The notes under the pieces are model-generated. The model was given only the letters and a program-made list of their open reading frames with translations. It was not told the origin of the DNA and did no database searches. The translations under genes and the position numbers were made by a program. From JBNJEM01 sp051745935 (GTDB taxonomy: Bacteria > Planctomycetota > Planctomycetia > Pirellulales > Pirellulaceae): a stretch of DNA of 16,566 nt. Below are positions 6,806-13,770 of this stretch, piece by piece (the stretch's first letter is position 1; the number at the start of each line of letters is the position of its first letter). The stretch lies in assembly GCA_051745935.1 (NCBI GenBank), contig JBNJEM010000091.1, forward strand, positions 1 through 16,566. Reading direction: 5' to 3'.

Positions 6806-7989
6806 GGTACCGGCTTTGAGCCAGCCTGTTCCGATTTCTGGCTGGCCCGTGCTCCAAGAATGTTATCCCGCTGTCAGGCACGCGGGATACGCTGCGCAGT
6901 CAGTTACCAAACACCCCCAAGCCCGGCCATTGACACCGGACACGGCGTGTCACCTTCGCGTTATCCCTGATCGTGTTGAGCATATCCCGTTGAGCGTATC
7001 GCACTCTCGGGCAAGCGTGACACATTGGGCAGACGGTGTCGCGAGACACCTCATCCTGACCGTTCACACCAGAACTGCTCCGCCACCGTTGCGTCGCTTC
7101 CGACCGCGCGAAGTACGAGCCATCCCCGAAGGTGATTGAGAATGTACGCAGGACCTTCCAGGTCGAATAGCCACGCAGGACCGTGGGCTCCGTTGTCCCC
7201 ATCCGCAAAACACACACGCGCGCTGATGTATAGGACTCAGAATGGCCGTGCTGCCAAAACACACAGGGAGCAACCATCGGCCGACCAGAATAATGCTTCT
7301 ATCGCGAGATCTTGATCTTGCCGCGCGTGCGACGCGACCCTATTTCGCGCTGCATGCCGTTAGCCTCTCGATTTCCAGCGGGCTGCCCAAGCACGTGGCT
7401 CATGCTCAGCTGTTCGATAGCTGTCACCCTGTTCCACCCCGGATCCCATTAGATTTCCACCAACCAGCACGATTGACAGAACTAACCCGAACGAATCGGC
7501 GGTGGAAGCACTCGAGAAGCGCCATCTCTCCGGTTCAGCTTTACTTAGTCGCAGACGAAGTCGCCCTTCCAGAAAGCGCCCCAGAATTACACCCTGGGAC
7601 AAGCAGCACTTACAATGCATGACAGAAGTCTGCTAACTACCGGTATCATACTCCTCTCTTCGTCCATGTCAAGACATGGCGCCACCCAATCCGTACAAAA
7701 TGGCGGGATTTTTCCGGATAGGGACCGTTCCATGCGAACTCGAGCTGCCAACTCGAGCTAAAAAACGCTCGCGCATCTCGTCCGAGGCGCCCGCCACCCA
7801 AGACCGTTTGGAGCCGGGAAACCGGTTGTGCTCCCAGCTGTCAAACCATCCCGGCCATCTAGAACAATCTTCCTATACGGCATTTTTCCTGTCAACCGCA
7901 CGAGCCGCTGTCCGATAAGGGATGGGACGGGAAGCATCGAGCTCAAGCGGGTAGTCGGGAGCCAACGGATTAGACGGAGAGGTGCATCA
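6806..7989. other. Long gene-free region with several inverted repeats
   Basis: About 1.2 kb with no convincing gene on either strand; open frames are Arg/Ser/Pro-rich, overlap each other and lack ribosome binding sites. Structures seen: GCCAGCC/GGCTGGC at 6820-6826 and 6840-6846; TGACAC/GTGTCA near 6930-6952; GGTGTC-GCGA-GACACC at 7035-7050 (GNRA-type loop on the plus strand); direct repeats of ACGCAGGACC at 7146 and 7173; CCATGTC/GACATGG at 7664-7679. The left side should hold the rho promoter and leader; the right side the promoter of the gene at 7990. A non-annotated RNA is possible; I could not match RNase P, tmRNA or SRP RNA. Confidence 0.5.
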
Positions 7990-9351
7990 ATGCGTGGGGC
8001 AAAGTCAATCGCAGTCGTTGTCGCTGTCATGGTCACGGTTAGCTTCAACCACCAGGCTCGAGGGGCGATTCCATGGGCCGCCAATTGGCAACAAGCCACT
8101 GCCCGGGCCCAGCGCTACCGGCAACTGGTACTGATCCATTTTACTCGCGACAATTGTCCCCCTTGCGTGAAGCTGGAACGGTCCGTCTTCAGCCGCCCCG
8201 AAGTCCGTCGCGCCATCGCGTCCAATTACGTGCCTCTGAAAGCCAGCACCAGTGAGAATGCGGCCTTGAGCCGCCGTTACGGCATCGAACAAGTGCCCAC
8301 CGACGTCATTGTCACGCCGGAAGGGAAGGAGATTTGGCGAGACACCAGCCCGCAAGATCCGAATCAATACATCGCGATGCTGGACCGGGTCGCGGCTCAC
8401 GAGCACATCGGAACGCCGTTAAAAAACCCTTCGGATTCGCCGACCTCCCCGGCCTCTTCCAGCCCCCAAGGCCCCAACCGTGCCTCGGCCTTTCCCGTGG
8501 AGGCCGCGAGCTCCAATTCGACCAACTCAACCGCTTCCACCGACTCAACCGACTTCCGCGCGGCGAGTCGGAACCGATTCATACCGGCGTCTTCCCCGAA
8601 CCCTGAGGCCGCGCCCCGGCAACCCGGGTCCGCCACGGCGGCATCCTCCGGTTCCGCCCCCTCGGCAACGTCTTTCCCCTCACCGACCACCGACCGCCCC
8701 GTTTCAAACCCATTCGCGGATCGTTCAACGCGGAGAACGGCGAGCCCACCGCGCGCCGAGGCGGACTCAAACACGACTTCCCCTTACCGTGAGAATGGTC
8801 TATCCCCGTCCGCCCCGGCGCCCGACCAAACCAACTCTCCCCAAGAGACCGTCAACCAATTCGCCAAAGATCGCTCGACGGACCCCTCGCGGCATCCCGC
8901 CGCGTCCCAAGAAACTGGCCCCGACACACTTCGTCCCCGCGCGGGGACGGGCAAGGCTTCGCGCCATGGCGCCGACGATCCAACAAACCTGGCACTGGAG
9001 GGATACTGCTGCGTTACGCTTGCGGAGGAAGAAAAGTGGGTGAAAGGGGATCCCCGCTGGGGCGTCAATCATCGTGGCCGAACCTATCTTTTCACGAGCC
9101 CTCAACAACAACAACGGTTTCTCAATAACCACGACGAATACGCCCCCGCGTTATCAGGGTACGACTGCGTCAAGTATGCCGAACGCGGCGTCCTCGTGGA
9201 AGGAAAACGGGCACATGGCGTCTTTTACCGCGACCACATCTTTCTGTTCGCGGACGAAGCCTCGCTGGAGAAATTCTGGCAAACGCCCTCCCGCTATGTT
9301 CCCGTGGTGGAACAAGAACGAAATCATCAAGCTGCTCGCCCAACACGCTGA
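7990..9351 (+). CDS. Secreted thioredoxin-fold protein with Ser/Thr/Pro linker and two YHS-like modules, 453 aa
   Basis: Start ATG 7990 has GGAGAGG at 7976-7982. Residues 1-26 are a signal peptide (hydrophobic core SIAVVVAVMVTVSF, then ARG-A). Residues 30-140 are a thioredoxin-like domain: LVLIHFTRDNCPPCVKLE with the CPPC redox pair at 56-59, and QVPTDVIVTPEGKEI with the cis-Pro at 103. Residues about 143-332 are a low-complexity Ser/Thr/Pro/Ala linker with poorly constrained sequence. Residues 333-386 (EGYCCVTLAEEEKWVKGDPR...TYLFTSPQQQQRFL) and 388-438 (SGYDCVKYAERGVLVEGKRA...IFLFADEASLEKFW) are two copies of a YHS-like module with a Cys and a terminal FxxxP-Y pattern. Extracytoplasmic thiol redox or metal handling is plausible; the partner is unknown. 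Confidence 0.85.
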   Translation: MRGAKSIAVVVAVMVTVSFNHQARGAIPWAANWQQATARAQRYRQLVLIHFTRDNCPPCVKLERSVFSRPEVRRAIASNYVPLKASTSENAALSRRYGIEQVPTDVIVTPEGKEIWRDTSPQDPNQYIAMLDRVAAHEHIGTPLKNPSDSPTSPASSSPQGPNRASAFPVEAASSNSTNSTASTDSTDFRAASRNRFIPASSPNPEAAPRQPGSATAASSGSAPSATSFPSPTTDRPVSNPFADRSTRRTASPPRAEADSNTTSPYRENGLSPSAPAPDQTNSPQETVNQFAKDRSTDPSRHPAASQETGPDTLRPRAGTGKASRHGADDPTNLALEGYCCVTLAEEEKWVKGDPRWGVNHRGRTYLFTSPQQQQRFLNNHDEYAPALSGYDCVKYAERGVLVEGKRAHGVFYRDHIFLFADEASLEKFWQTPSRYVPVVEQERNHQAARPTR

Positions 9352-9497
9352 GAGGCCCCCGCGGCATCCCTAACGTTTCCCGCGGCGCCGGGAGCATGGA
9401 ATGCAAAAGCGAAGTGTATCACCGGCCGCGATAAGATGCGACTCAAAACCGGCGCCGGCCCCGCGTCGGACGCGCGGCGTCACGGTCCGAGCGGCCC

Positions 9498-9737
9498 TCA
9501 GAGCCTTACGAGCGTCCAACGGTATCCCAGCACGATGGTCACGCCCAGGATGACCAAGGCCAGCCCCAACAGGGCGTGGACGATCCTGGCGCCCCGACGG
9601 CCCAACCCGTGCTGCAGCCAGCGAGCGGTCCGGACGCGATAGTACCAATCCCAATCCGTCACGGCGCAGCCGATCAAGAAGAGGCCAAGGACGACGGAGG
9701 CGGTGCCAACGAACAAATCTTCGTGACCGTGAATCAT
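9498..9737 (-). CDS. Small two-helix membrane protein, Imm17-like, 79 aa
   Basis: Two hydrophobic helices (about 8-26 FVGTASVVLGLFLIGCAV and 55-73 LLGLALVILGVTIVLGY) flank a loop with DWDWYYRVRTARWLQHGLGR-RGARI. The NWDW/DWDW plus R-x-x-GRRGARI pattern before the second helix is typical of small membrane proteins assigned to the Imm17 family. That name comes from polymorphic-toxin loci; no toxin is present here, so an immunity role is not implied. Its ATG overlaps the glpK stop by 4 nt (ATGA), so it is translationally coupled to glycerol kinase and probably expressed with it. Confidence 0.75.
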   Translation of the reverse strand: MIHGHEDLFVGTASVVLGLFLIGCAVTDWDWYYRVRTARWLQHGLGRRGARIVHALLGLALVILGVTIVLGYRWTLVRL

Positions 9738-11233
9738 GCGTCCGGCATCTCCCAGCGGCTCGCCCGTTCAACGGCGCGACGCCAACGCTGAACCAAGCTC
9801 TCGCGGCGGGCCCGATCCATGCGTGGCGTGAACTCACGGTCCAATCGCCAGTTCTCGGCGATGTCGCTGGTGCCGTTCCAGTAGCCGACGGCGAGGCCCG
9901 CCAGGTAGGCGGCGCCGAGCGCTGTTGTTTCACTCACCACCGGTCTGCGAACAGCCACGTCCAGGATATCGGACTGGAACTGCATCAAGTGGTCGTTAAC
10001 CGCGGCGCCTCCATCCACCTTCAACACGGTCAGCGGCACCTCCGCATCCCGTTTCATGGCTTCCAGCATGTCGTGAGTCTGCATGGCCATCGATTCCAGG
10101 GCCGCGCGGGCGAGATGGCCGGCGTTGGTGCCCAGCGTGATGCCCAACAGCGCGCCGCGCGCGTAGGGATCCCAGTGCGGCGCGCCCAGTCCGACGAATG
10201 CCGGTACCAGGACGAGGCCACCGTTGTCCGAGACCGTCGCCGCCAGCGATTCAATGTCCGCCGACTCCTTGATCAATCCGAGCCCGTCCCGCAACCACTG
10301 CACCACGGCGCCGGCAATGAAAACCGAGCCTTCCAAACAGTACGTCACCTGGCCGCCTACCTGCCAGCCCACCGTGGTGAGCAATTTGTTCCGGGACATC
10401 ACCGGTCGCTCGCCCGTGTTCAGCAGCAGGAAGGAGCCGGTGCCATAGGTATTCTTGGCCATGCCGGGCTGAAAGCAGGCCTGCCCAAAGGTGGCGGCCT
10501 GCTGATCTCCGGCCGCACCCGCAATGGGGATGGGCGCGCCGAATAGGGACGGCGCGGTTTGCCCGTAGAGGTGGCTCGAGGGCAAGACGTCGGGCAACAT
10601 GGACCGGGGCACGCGAAATACGTCCAGCAGCTCATCGTCCCAATCCAGCGCGTGGATGTTGAACAGCAGGGTACGACTCGCGTTGCTCACGTCCGTCACA
10701 TGACACCGGCCTTCCGTCAGCCGCCAAATGAGAAACGAATCGACCGTTCCAAAAAGAATCTTACCCTGCTCGGCTCGACGACGCACTTCCGGCAGCTTGT
10801 CCAGCAAATGCCGCAGCTTGCTGCCGGAAAAATAGGGATCCAGCAGCAGGCCCGTCTTGGCGCGGATCGTCTCCTCCATCCCCTCGGCCTTCAACCGCTC
10901 GCAGACCTCGCTCCCAACCCGGCTCTGCCACACAATCGCATTGTGCGCCGGCTTACCGGTCTCGCGGTCCCACAATACGACGGTCTCGCGTTGATTCACC
11001 ACCCCAATGGCGACGATCTGATCCGTGGTCAGTTTAGCTCGCGCGAGCACCTCGCGGGCCACCCCGAGCTGGCTGCTCCAGATCTCCTCCGGATCATGCT
11101 CGACTTCACCCGGCGATGGAAAGAGTTGCGGGAACTCCTGCTGAGATGCCGCGACCACCGCTGCCTGGTGATCAAACACGATCGCTCGACTGGACGTCGT
11201 GCCCTGGTCCAAGGCCAACACGAATTGAGACAT
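9734..11233 (-). CDS. glpK: Glycerol kinase, 499 aa
   Basis: ATP-dependent phosphorylation of glycerol to glycerol 3-phosphate in the cytoplasm; FGGY family. The start chosen is ATG 11233 (MSQFVLALDQGTTSSRAIVF), with GGGAGAG 8 nt upstream; an in-frame ATG at 11248 adds five residues and lacks a site. Seen are the N-terminal phosphate loop DQGTTSSRAIVFD at 9-21 and NQRET at 80-84. W103 is followed by DPYFSGSKLRHLLD near 132-145 (FGGY signature region). GAAGDQQAATFGQACFQPG and KNTYGTGSFLLLNTG lie in the nucleotide domain; the C-terminal half has LVPAFVGLGAPHWDPYARG and VDGGAAVNDHLMQFQSDIL. The length equals that of the family. No glycerol facilitator or glpD is adjacent. It lies 115 bp after the NagB-like gene and overlaps the next gene. 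Confidence 0.97.
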   Translation of the reverse strand: MSQFVLALDQGTTSSRAIVFDHQAAVVAASQQEFPQLFPSPGEVEHDPEEIWSSQLGVAREVLARAKLTTDQIVAIGVVNQRETVVLWDRETGKPAHNAIVWQSRVGSEVCERLKAEGMEETIRAKTGLLLDPYFSGSKLRHLLDKLPEVRRRAEQGKILFGTVDSFLIWRLTEGRCHVTDVSNASRTLLFNIHALDWDDELLDVFRVPRSMLPDVLPSSHLYGQTAPSLFGAPIPIAGAAGDQQAATFGQACFQPGMAKNTYGTGSFLLLNTGERPVMSRNKLLTTVGWQVGGQVTYCLEGSVFIAGAVVQWLRDGLGLIKESADIESLAATVSDNGGLVLVPAFVGLGAPHWDPYARGALLGITLGTNAGHLARAALESMAMQTHDMLEAMKRDAEVPLTVLKVDGGAAVNDHLMQFQSDILDVAVRRPVVSETTALGAAYLAGLAVGYWNGTSDIAENWRLDREFTPRMDRARRESLVQRWRRAVERASRWEMPDA

Positions 11234-11348
11234 ACCATACTCTCCCATGGCCGATCATGCCGGGGACGGCCGCGGCGGTTCAAGGTTTCGCAAACGCATT
11301 CCGCGGCATTCGCGAGCGCTTCGCAATGGCCACGGTTTCGGGAGCCAA

Positions 11349-12287
11349 TCAATGCATCTCCACGTCGCACGTGCCCAACCCGCCGCGCAGGAAATTGAAC
11401 TGGACATTGGGATGGTCCGCCAACAAGCTCATCGGAACGGCGGAATCGGCGATTCCTTTCGCGATCATGAGCGTTGTCAGCCGCATGCCGAAGGGATTGT
11501 CGTGGCAGCCGGCGTGCCAAATCGATACTTTCTCGGCCTTCCAGGTTTCAATCGGTCCCACCGTCGCGGCTTGCGTCGGAACCAACGAGATATTCCCGCC
11601 ACCCGACGTGCGGGCGTTCTGCATCACCGTCATGGGATGCAGATCGACGATTCGGGTGCCCAACTCGCGATACGTCTCCGGACTCGGGGGCGAGTCCACG
11701 TCACCGCCCTCGCGTCGCGGTGGGTCGTTGAAGGCCCAATGTTTGACGTCGCCCTGCCCGCCTTGCATGACCACGCATCTCACCGCGTCGAACAAGTCGC
11801 TGTAAGCCGCCAGATCGTTCACCGGAAAATGGAGGTTGCGTTCCGGCATTTGATACGGCTTCTCAATCCGGTCGAAGCACAGCTCCATGTCCGCTTTGGC
11901 GAACGATAATGGATGGTCCCGTCCCACCGGCTTTCCGTCGAGCACCCACTCATCCATGCCCCAAAAATGAGCGTCCCGTTTGCCCAAATCGAGTTGTAGA
12001 GAATTGACGAGGCGCGCGACCAACGGCAGCTGTTCAGTCGGACCGATCGGTCCACAAATGCCCGCCGGGGCATCCGGCGTGGATTGGGTCCAGGCGTCAA
12101 TGTATTCCAAGGCTTCCGCCAAGTAAAAGTCTTCAACCGTCTCGTACATCACCACCTGAAAGCCGGGCCGCGACAACTGTAGTAGATCGTCCGGCGCAAG
12201 CCGAGCCGCGTCACTAACCAGTTCACTTTCAAGTGTCGTGTAATCCCACCACTGGGGCGCCACACAGCTTTGTTTTCTCATGGCCAT
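11349..12287 (-). CDS. NagB-like glucosamine-6-phosphate deaminase/isomerase family protein, 312 aa
   Basis: NagB/RpiA-type sugar-phosphate isomerase fold. The start chosen is ATG 12287, with AGGAG 4 nt upstream; ATG 12281 is the alternative. FWGMDEWVLDG at 108-118 corresponds to NagB NMDEYVG and keeps the enolising Asp (Asp112). GGQGDVKHWAFNDP at 176-189 corresponds to GGVGNDGHIAFNEP. The His (183) is kept and Glu148 of E. coli becomes Asp188, but the Asp141 position is Val181, with an Asp one residue before. ATVGPIETWKAEKVSIWHAG at 241-260 matches the NagB C-terminal ALTVG...VMILVLG region. The protein is about 45 residues longer than E. coli NagB (266). The changed motif makes the substrate uncertain: amino-sugar phosphate or another sugar phosphate. 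It is likely first in an operon with glpK. Confidence 0.8.
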   Translation of the reverse strand: MAMRKQSCVAPQWWDYTTLESELVSDAARLAPDDLLQLSRPGFQVVMYETVEDFYLAEALEYIDAWTQSTPDAPAGICGPIGPTEQLPLVARLVNSLQLDLGKRDAHFWGMDEWVLDGKPVGRDHPLSFAKADMELCFDRIEKPYQMPERNLHFPVNDLAAYSDLFDAVRCVVMQGGQGDVKHWAFNDPPRREGGDVDSPPSPETYRELGTRIVDLHPMTVMQNARTSGGGNISLVPTQAATVGPIETWKAEKVSIWHAGCHDNPFGMRLTTLMIAKGIADSAVPMSLLADHPNVQFNFLRGGLGTCDVEMH

Positions 12288-12397
12288 CTTGCTCCTTTCC
12301 CCGGTCGAACATCCCGAGGACAACGAATTCACCCTGTAATCCGCTTCACATCGGCGGATATCGGCGGTTGCTCGTGACATGCCCGGGCACGTGATGA

Positions 12398-12428
12398 TAC
12401 AGCCCGCGACAAAACGTGGTTCCCGCTG
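12398..12428 (-). repeat. Family 2 partial copy, inverted
   Basis: Read on the minus strand it is AGCGGGAACCACGTTTTGTC followed by GCGGGCTGTA. It aligns with the AGCGGAAACCAGGTTTCGTTACGGGCTGTA core of the neighbouring element. It directly abuts that element in opposite orientation, so the two together form a larger inverted structure. Confidence 0.6.
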
Positions 12429-12564
12429 CTAGGAAGCCGTAACCAATCATTCAGACTTCCTTTCACCCAGCGAGTTTTGGAAGCGGAAACCAGGTTTCGT
12501 TACGGGCTGTAGTAAAAGTCCCTGGGTGAAAGGAAACCCGAGTGGTTTTGTCATGGCTTCTTAG
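12429..12564 (+). repeat. Family 2 element with long terminal inverted repeats
   Basis: It begins CTAGGAAGCCGTAACCAATC and ends GTCATGGCTTCTTAG, so its ends are imperfect inverted repeats. Inside, TTCCTTTCACCCAG (12457-12470) and CTGGGTGAAAGGAA (12522-12535) are a perfect 14-bp inverted pair. The centre carries the family 2 core (TTTTGGAAGCGGA...ACGGGCTGTA). The reverse complement of its right end matches the left end of the copy at 6718 almost exactly (GAAGCCATGACAAAACCA). It has the look of a MITE or large REP-like palindrome, and no ORF. It lies between the NagB-like and HEAT/TPR genes. Confidence 0.75.
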
Positions 12565-12644
12565 CCTTCCACGCCCCATGCTTCCGGCGCCGCTCTTCCT
12601 TCAGCGAACAGACGTGAATCGTTACATCGATTCTAGGACGCCCG

Positions 12645-13307
12645 CTAATGTCCTTCCAAGGCCCGTTGCAGATAATCGACCTGTGCCCTCACGCCCTCCA
12701 AATCAGGATTGACCTCCAACGCCCACCGAAAGCACTCCAGGGCCGCGCTCGGCTCGTGCAATTCCAGGTAACAATGGCCCATGCCGATCGCGCACGGAAA
12801 GTGAAACGTGTTTCTGCGTATCGTTTGCTTGCAGTCGGAAAGCGATTCCCGGTACTGGCTCAGCTGAAAATACGCGACCGCCCGTTGGTTCCACACCTCG
12901 GCGAACCCATCCGCTTCCCGCGCCAACTGACTTGCTTCCCGAACCGCCTCATCAAACCGTCCGGAATCATTCAGTCGCATAAGGTGCCGCGCGCGATGCT
13001 GATGCTCCGGAGCCCCATCGCGCAGCCAAAGCTCCCGGATGCTGTTTTCCGCCAATAGGCGAACGACCCGATCTTCGTCGCGCAGGGCTTGCCCCAGAAC
13101 CCCGTTGCATTCGTAATTGCCCAAGAACCCGACCGCCAGCACGGCGGCTCGTCGAGTCGCGCGGGAGCCAAAAACGGCAAGCCGAGCCAGCGTACCCGTC
13201 ATGTAATGTTCGGAGACGCGGGCCACGAAACGCGCCGAGGTCTCTTCTGACAGGTACAATTGATAGAAGGCATCAAGTAGCGGGGCTCTCATTCGATCTT
13301 CACTCAC
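12645..13307 (-). CDS. HEAT/TPR-repeat protein, 220 aa
   Basis: The start chosen is GTG 13307 (MSEDRMRAPLLDAF), with GGGGAG 10 nt upstream; ATG 13292 and TTG 13331 are alternatives. Residues about 34-95 (TGTLARLAVFGSRATRRAAV...LRDEDRVVRLLAENSIRELW) are HEAT-like helices. Residues about 110-215 contain two to three TPR-like helix pairs (FDEAVREASQLAREADGFAE, AEVWNQRAVAYFQLSQYRES, FHFPCAIGMGHCYLELHEPS, AALECFRWALEVNPDLEGV). There is no signal peptide or enzyme motif. It probably mediates protein-protein contacts; no partner is evident from the neighbours. A family 1 repeat (13340-13442) sits immediately upstream, in its likely promoter region. Confidence 0.8.
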   Translation of the reverse strand: MSEDRMRAPLLDAFYQLYLSEETSARFVARVSEHYMTGTLARLAVFGSRATRRAAVLAVGFLGNYECNGVLGQALRDEDRVVRLLAENSIRELWLRDGAPEHQHRARHLMRLNDSGRFDEAVREASQLAREADGFAEVWNQRAVAYFQLSQYRESLSDCKQTIRRNTFHFPCAIGMGHCYLELHEPSAALECFRWALEVNPDLEGVRAQVDYLQRALEGH

Positions 13308-13339
13308 GCTGGATGATCTCCCCTGTTGCAAGACTCAAC

Positions 13340-13442
13340 TATGCCGGTCGCGGATGGCTTGGTCCGCCGCGAGCCCGACCAACGGGAGGACGGCTTGCGT
13401 CGGGCAGCTTTCCACCCGGCCGAATCCGACCGCCTGAAAGAT
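13340..13442 (+). repeat. Family 1 dispersed repeat, copy C
   Basis: It begins TATGCCGGTCGCGGATGG and ends ATCCGACCGCCTGAAAGAT. It has the best-paired structure of the four copies. The outer stem is GGTCG(c)GGAT with ATCCGACC, and the inner stem GCCCGAC with GTCGGGC (7 bp) encloses CAACGGGAGGACGGCTTGC. It lies 32 bp upstream of the HEAT/TPR gene start. Confidence 0.85.
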
Positions 13443-13699
13443 AACCGCAAGGCCACAGTCCGCTCGCCCGCGCGTTGGACCGGCAAGGATCCATGACGGC
13501 GGACGGCGGCCTGCTCGCTCCACAGGGCCGTTGTCCAACTCTCATTGCCTGGACGAGCCTTACTTCAGTTCGCTAAAACGTTACAAAAACAATATCAGCG
13601 CGATGCAGCAACGGACGCGCGACGACCGCCCACATGCTTGAGTGTAATTGCCCCGGGGAGACGAGACAACAACCCGGCTTCTCGAGCCCCCAACTCACG
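13443..13699. other. Intergenic region between divergent genes
   Basis: No gene is supported; the open frames on both strands are short, Arg/Pro-rich and lack ribosome binding sites. It contains the second copy of the 23-bp repeat (13556-13578). The next 70 bp hold the likely promoter and leader of the gene at 13771. Confidence 0.4.
13556..13578. repeat. 23-bp repeat, copy 2
   Basis: Identical to 1856-1878 in the same orientation. It lies in the intergenic space between the HEAT/TPR gene and the STN-like gene. Both copies are followed by A-rich sequence. Confidence 0.6.
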
Positions 13700-13728
13700 T
13701 TGCATTATTCCCGTCGAAGCGCCAGAAT
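13700..13728 (+). promoter_or_regulatory. Possible sigma-70-type promoter of the STN-like gene
   Basis: TTGCAT at 13700-13705 and CAGAAT at 13723-13728 are separated by 17 bp, 42 bp upstream of the ATG at 13771. The palindrome AAAACGTTTT (13741-13750) would lie in the 5' leader. Match to the consensus is moderate and planctomycete promoters are poorly characterised. Confidence 0.3.
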
Positions 13729-13770
13729 AAACGGTTAGGTAAAACGTTTTGTCTCGATAGGATTCACAGG

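Noticed and set aside
6900..7622. Open frames 6900-7277 (-), 6816-7139 (+) and 7242-7622 (+)
   Set aside because: They overlap each other, are Arg/Ser/His-rich, lack ribosome binding sites and match no family; the Cys pairs in 6900-7277 (CPMCHAC) are not enough to support a gene.
7741..7767. CTCGAG repeats followed by six A's as a terminator
   Set aside because: The A-run follows the stem on the plus strand, so there is no U-tract after the hairpin in either transcription direction.
9370..9933. 187-residue minus-strand open frame
   Set aside because: It is an alternative frame over the end of glpK and the Imm17-like gene; Arg/Ala-rich with no motif.
10559..11398. 279-residue plus-strand open frame
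   Set aside because: Antisense shadow of glpK; no recognisable protein features.
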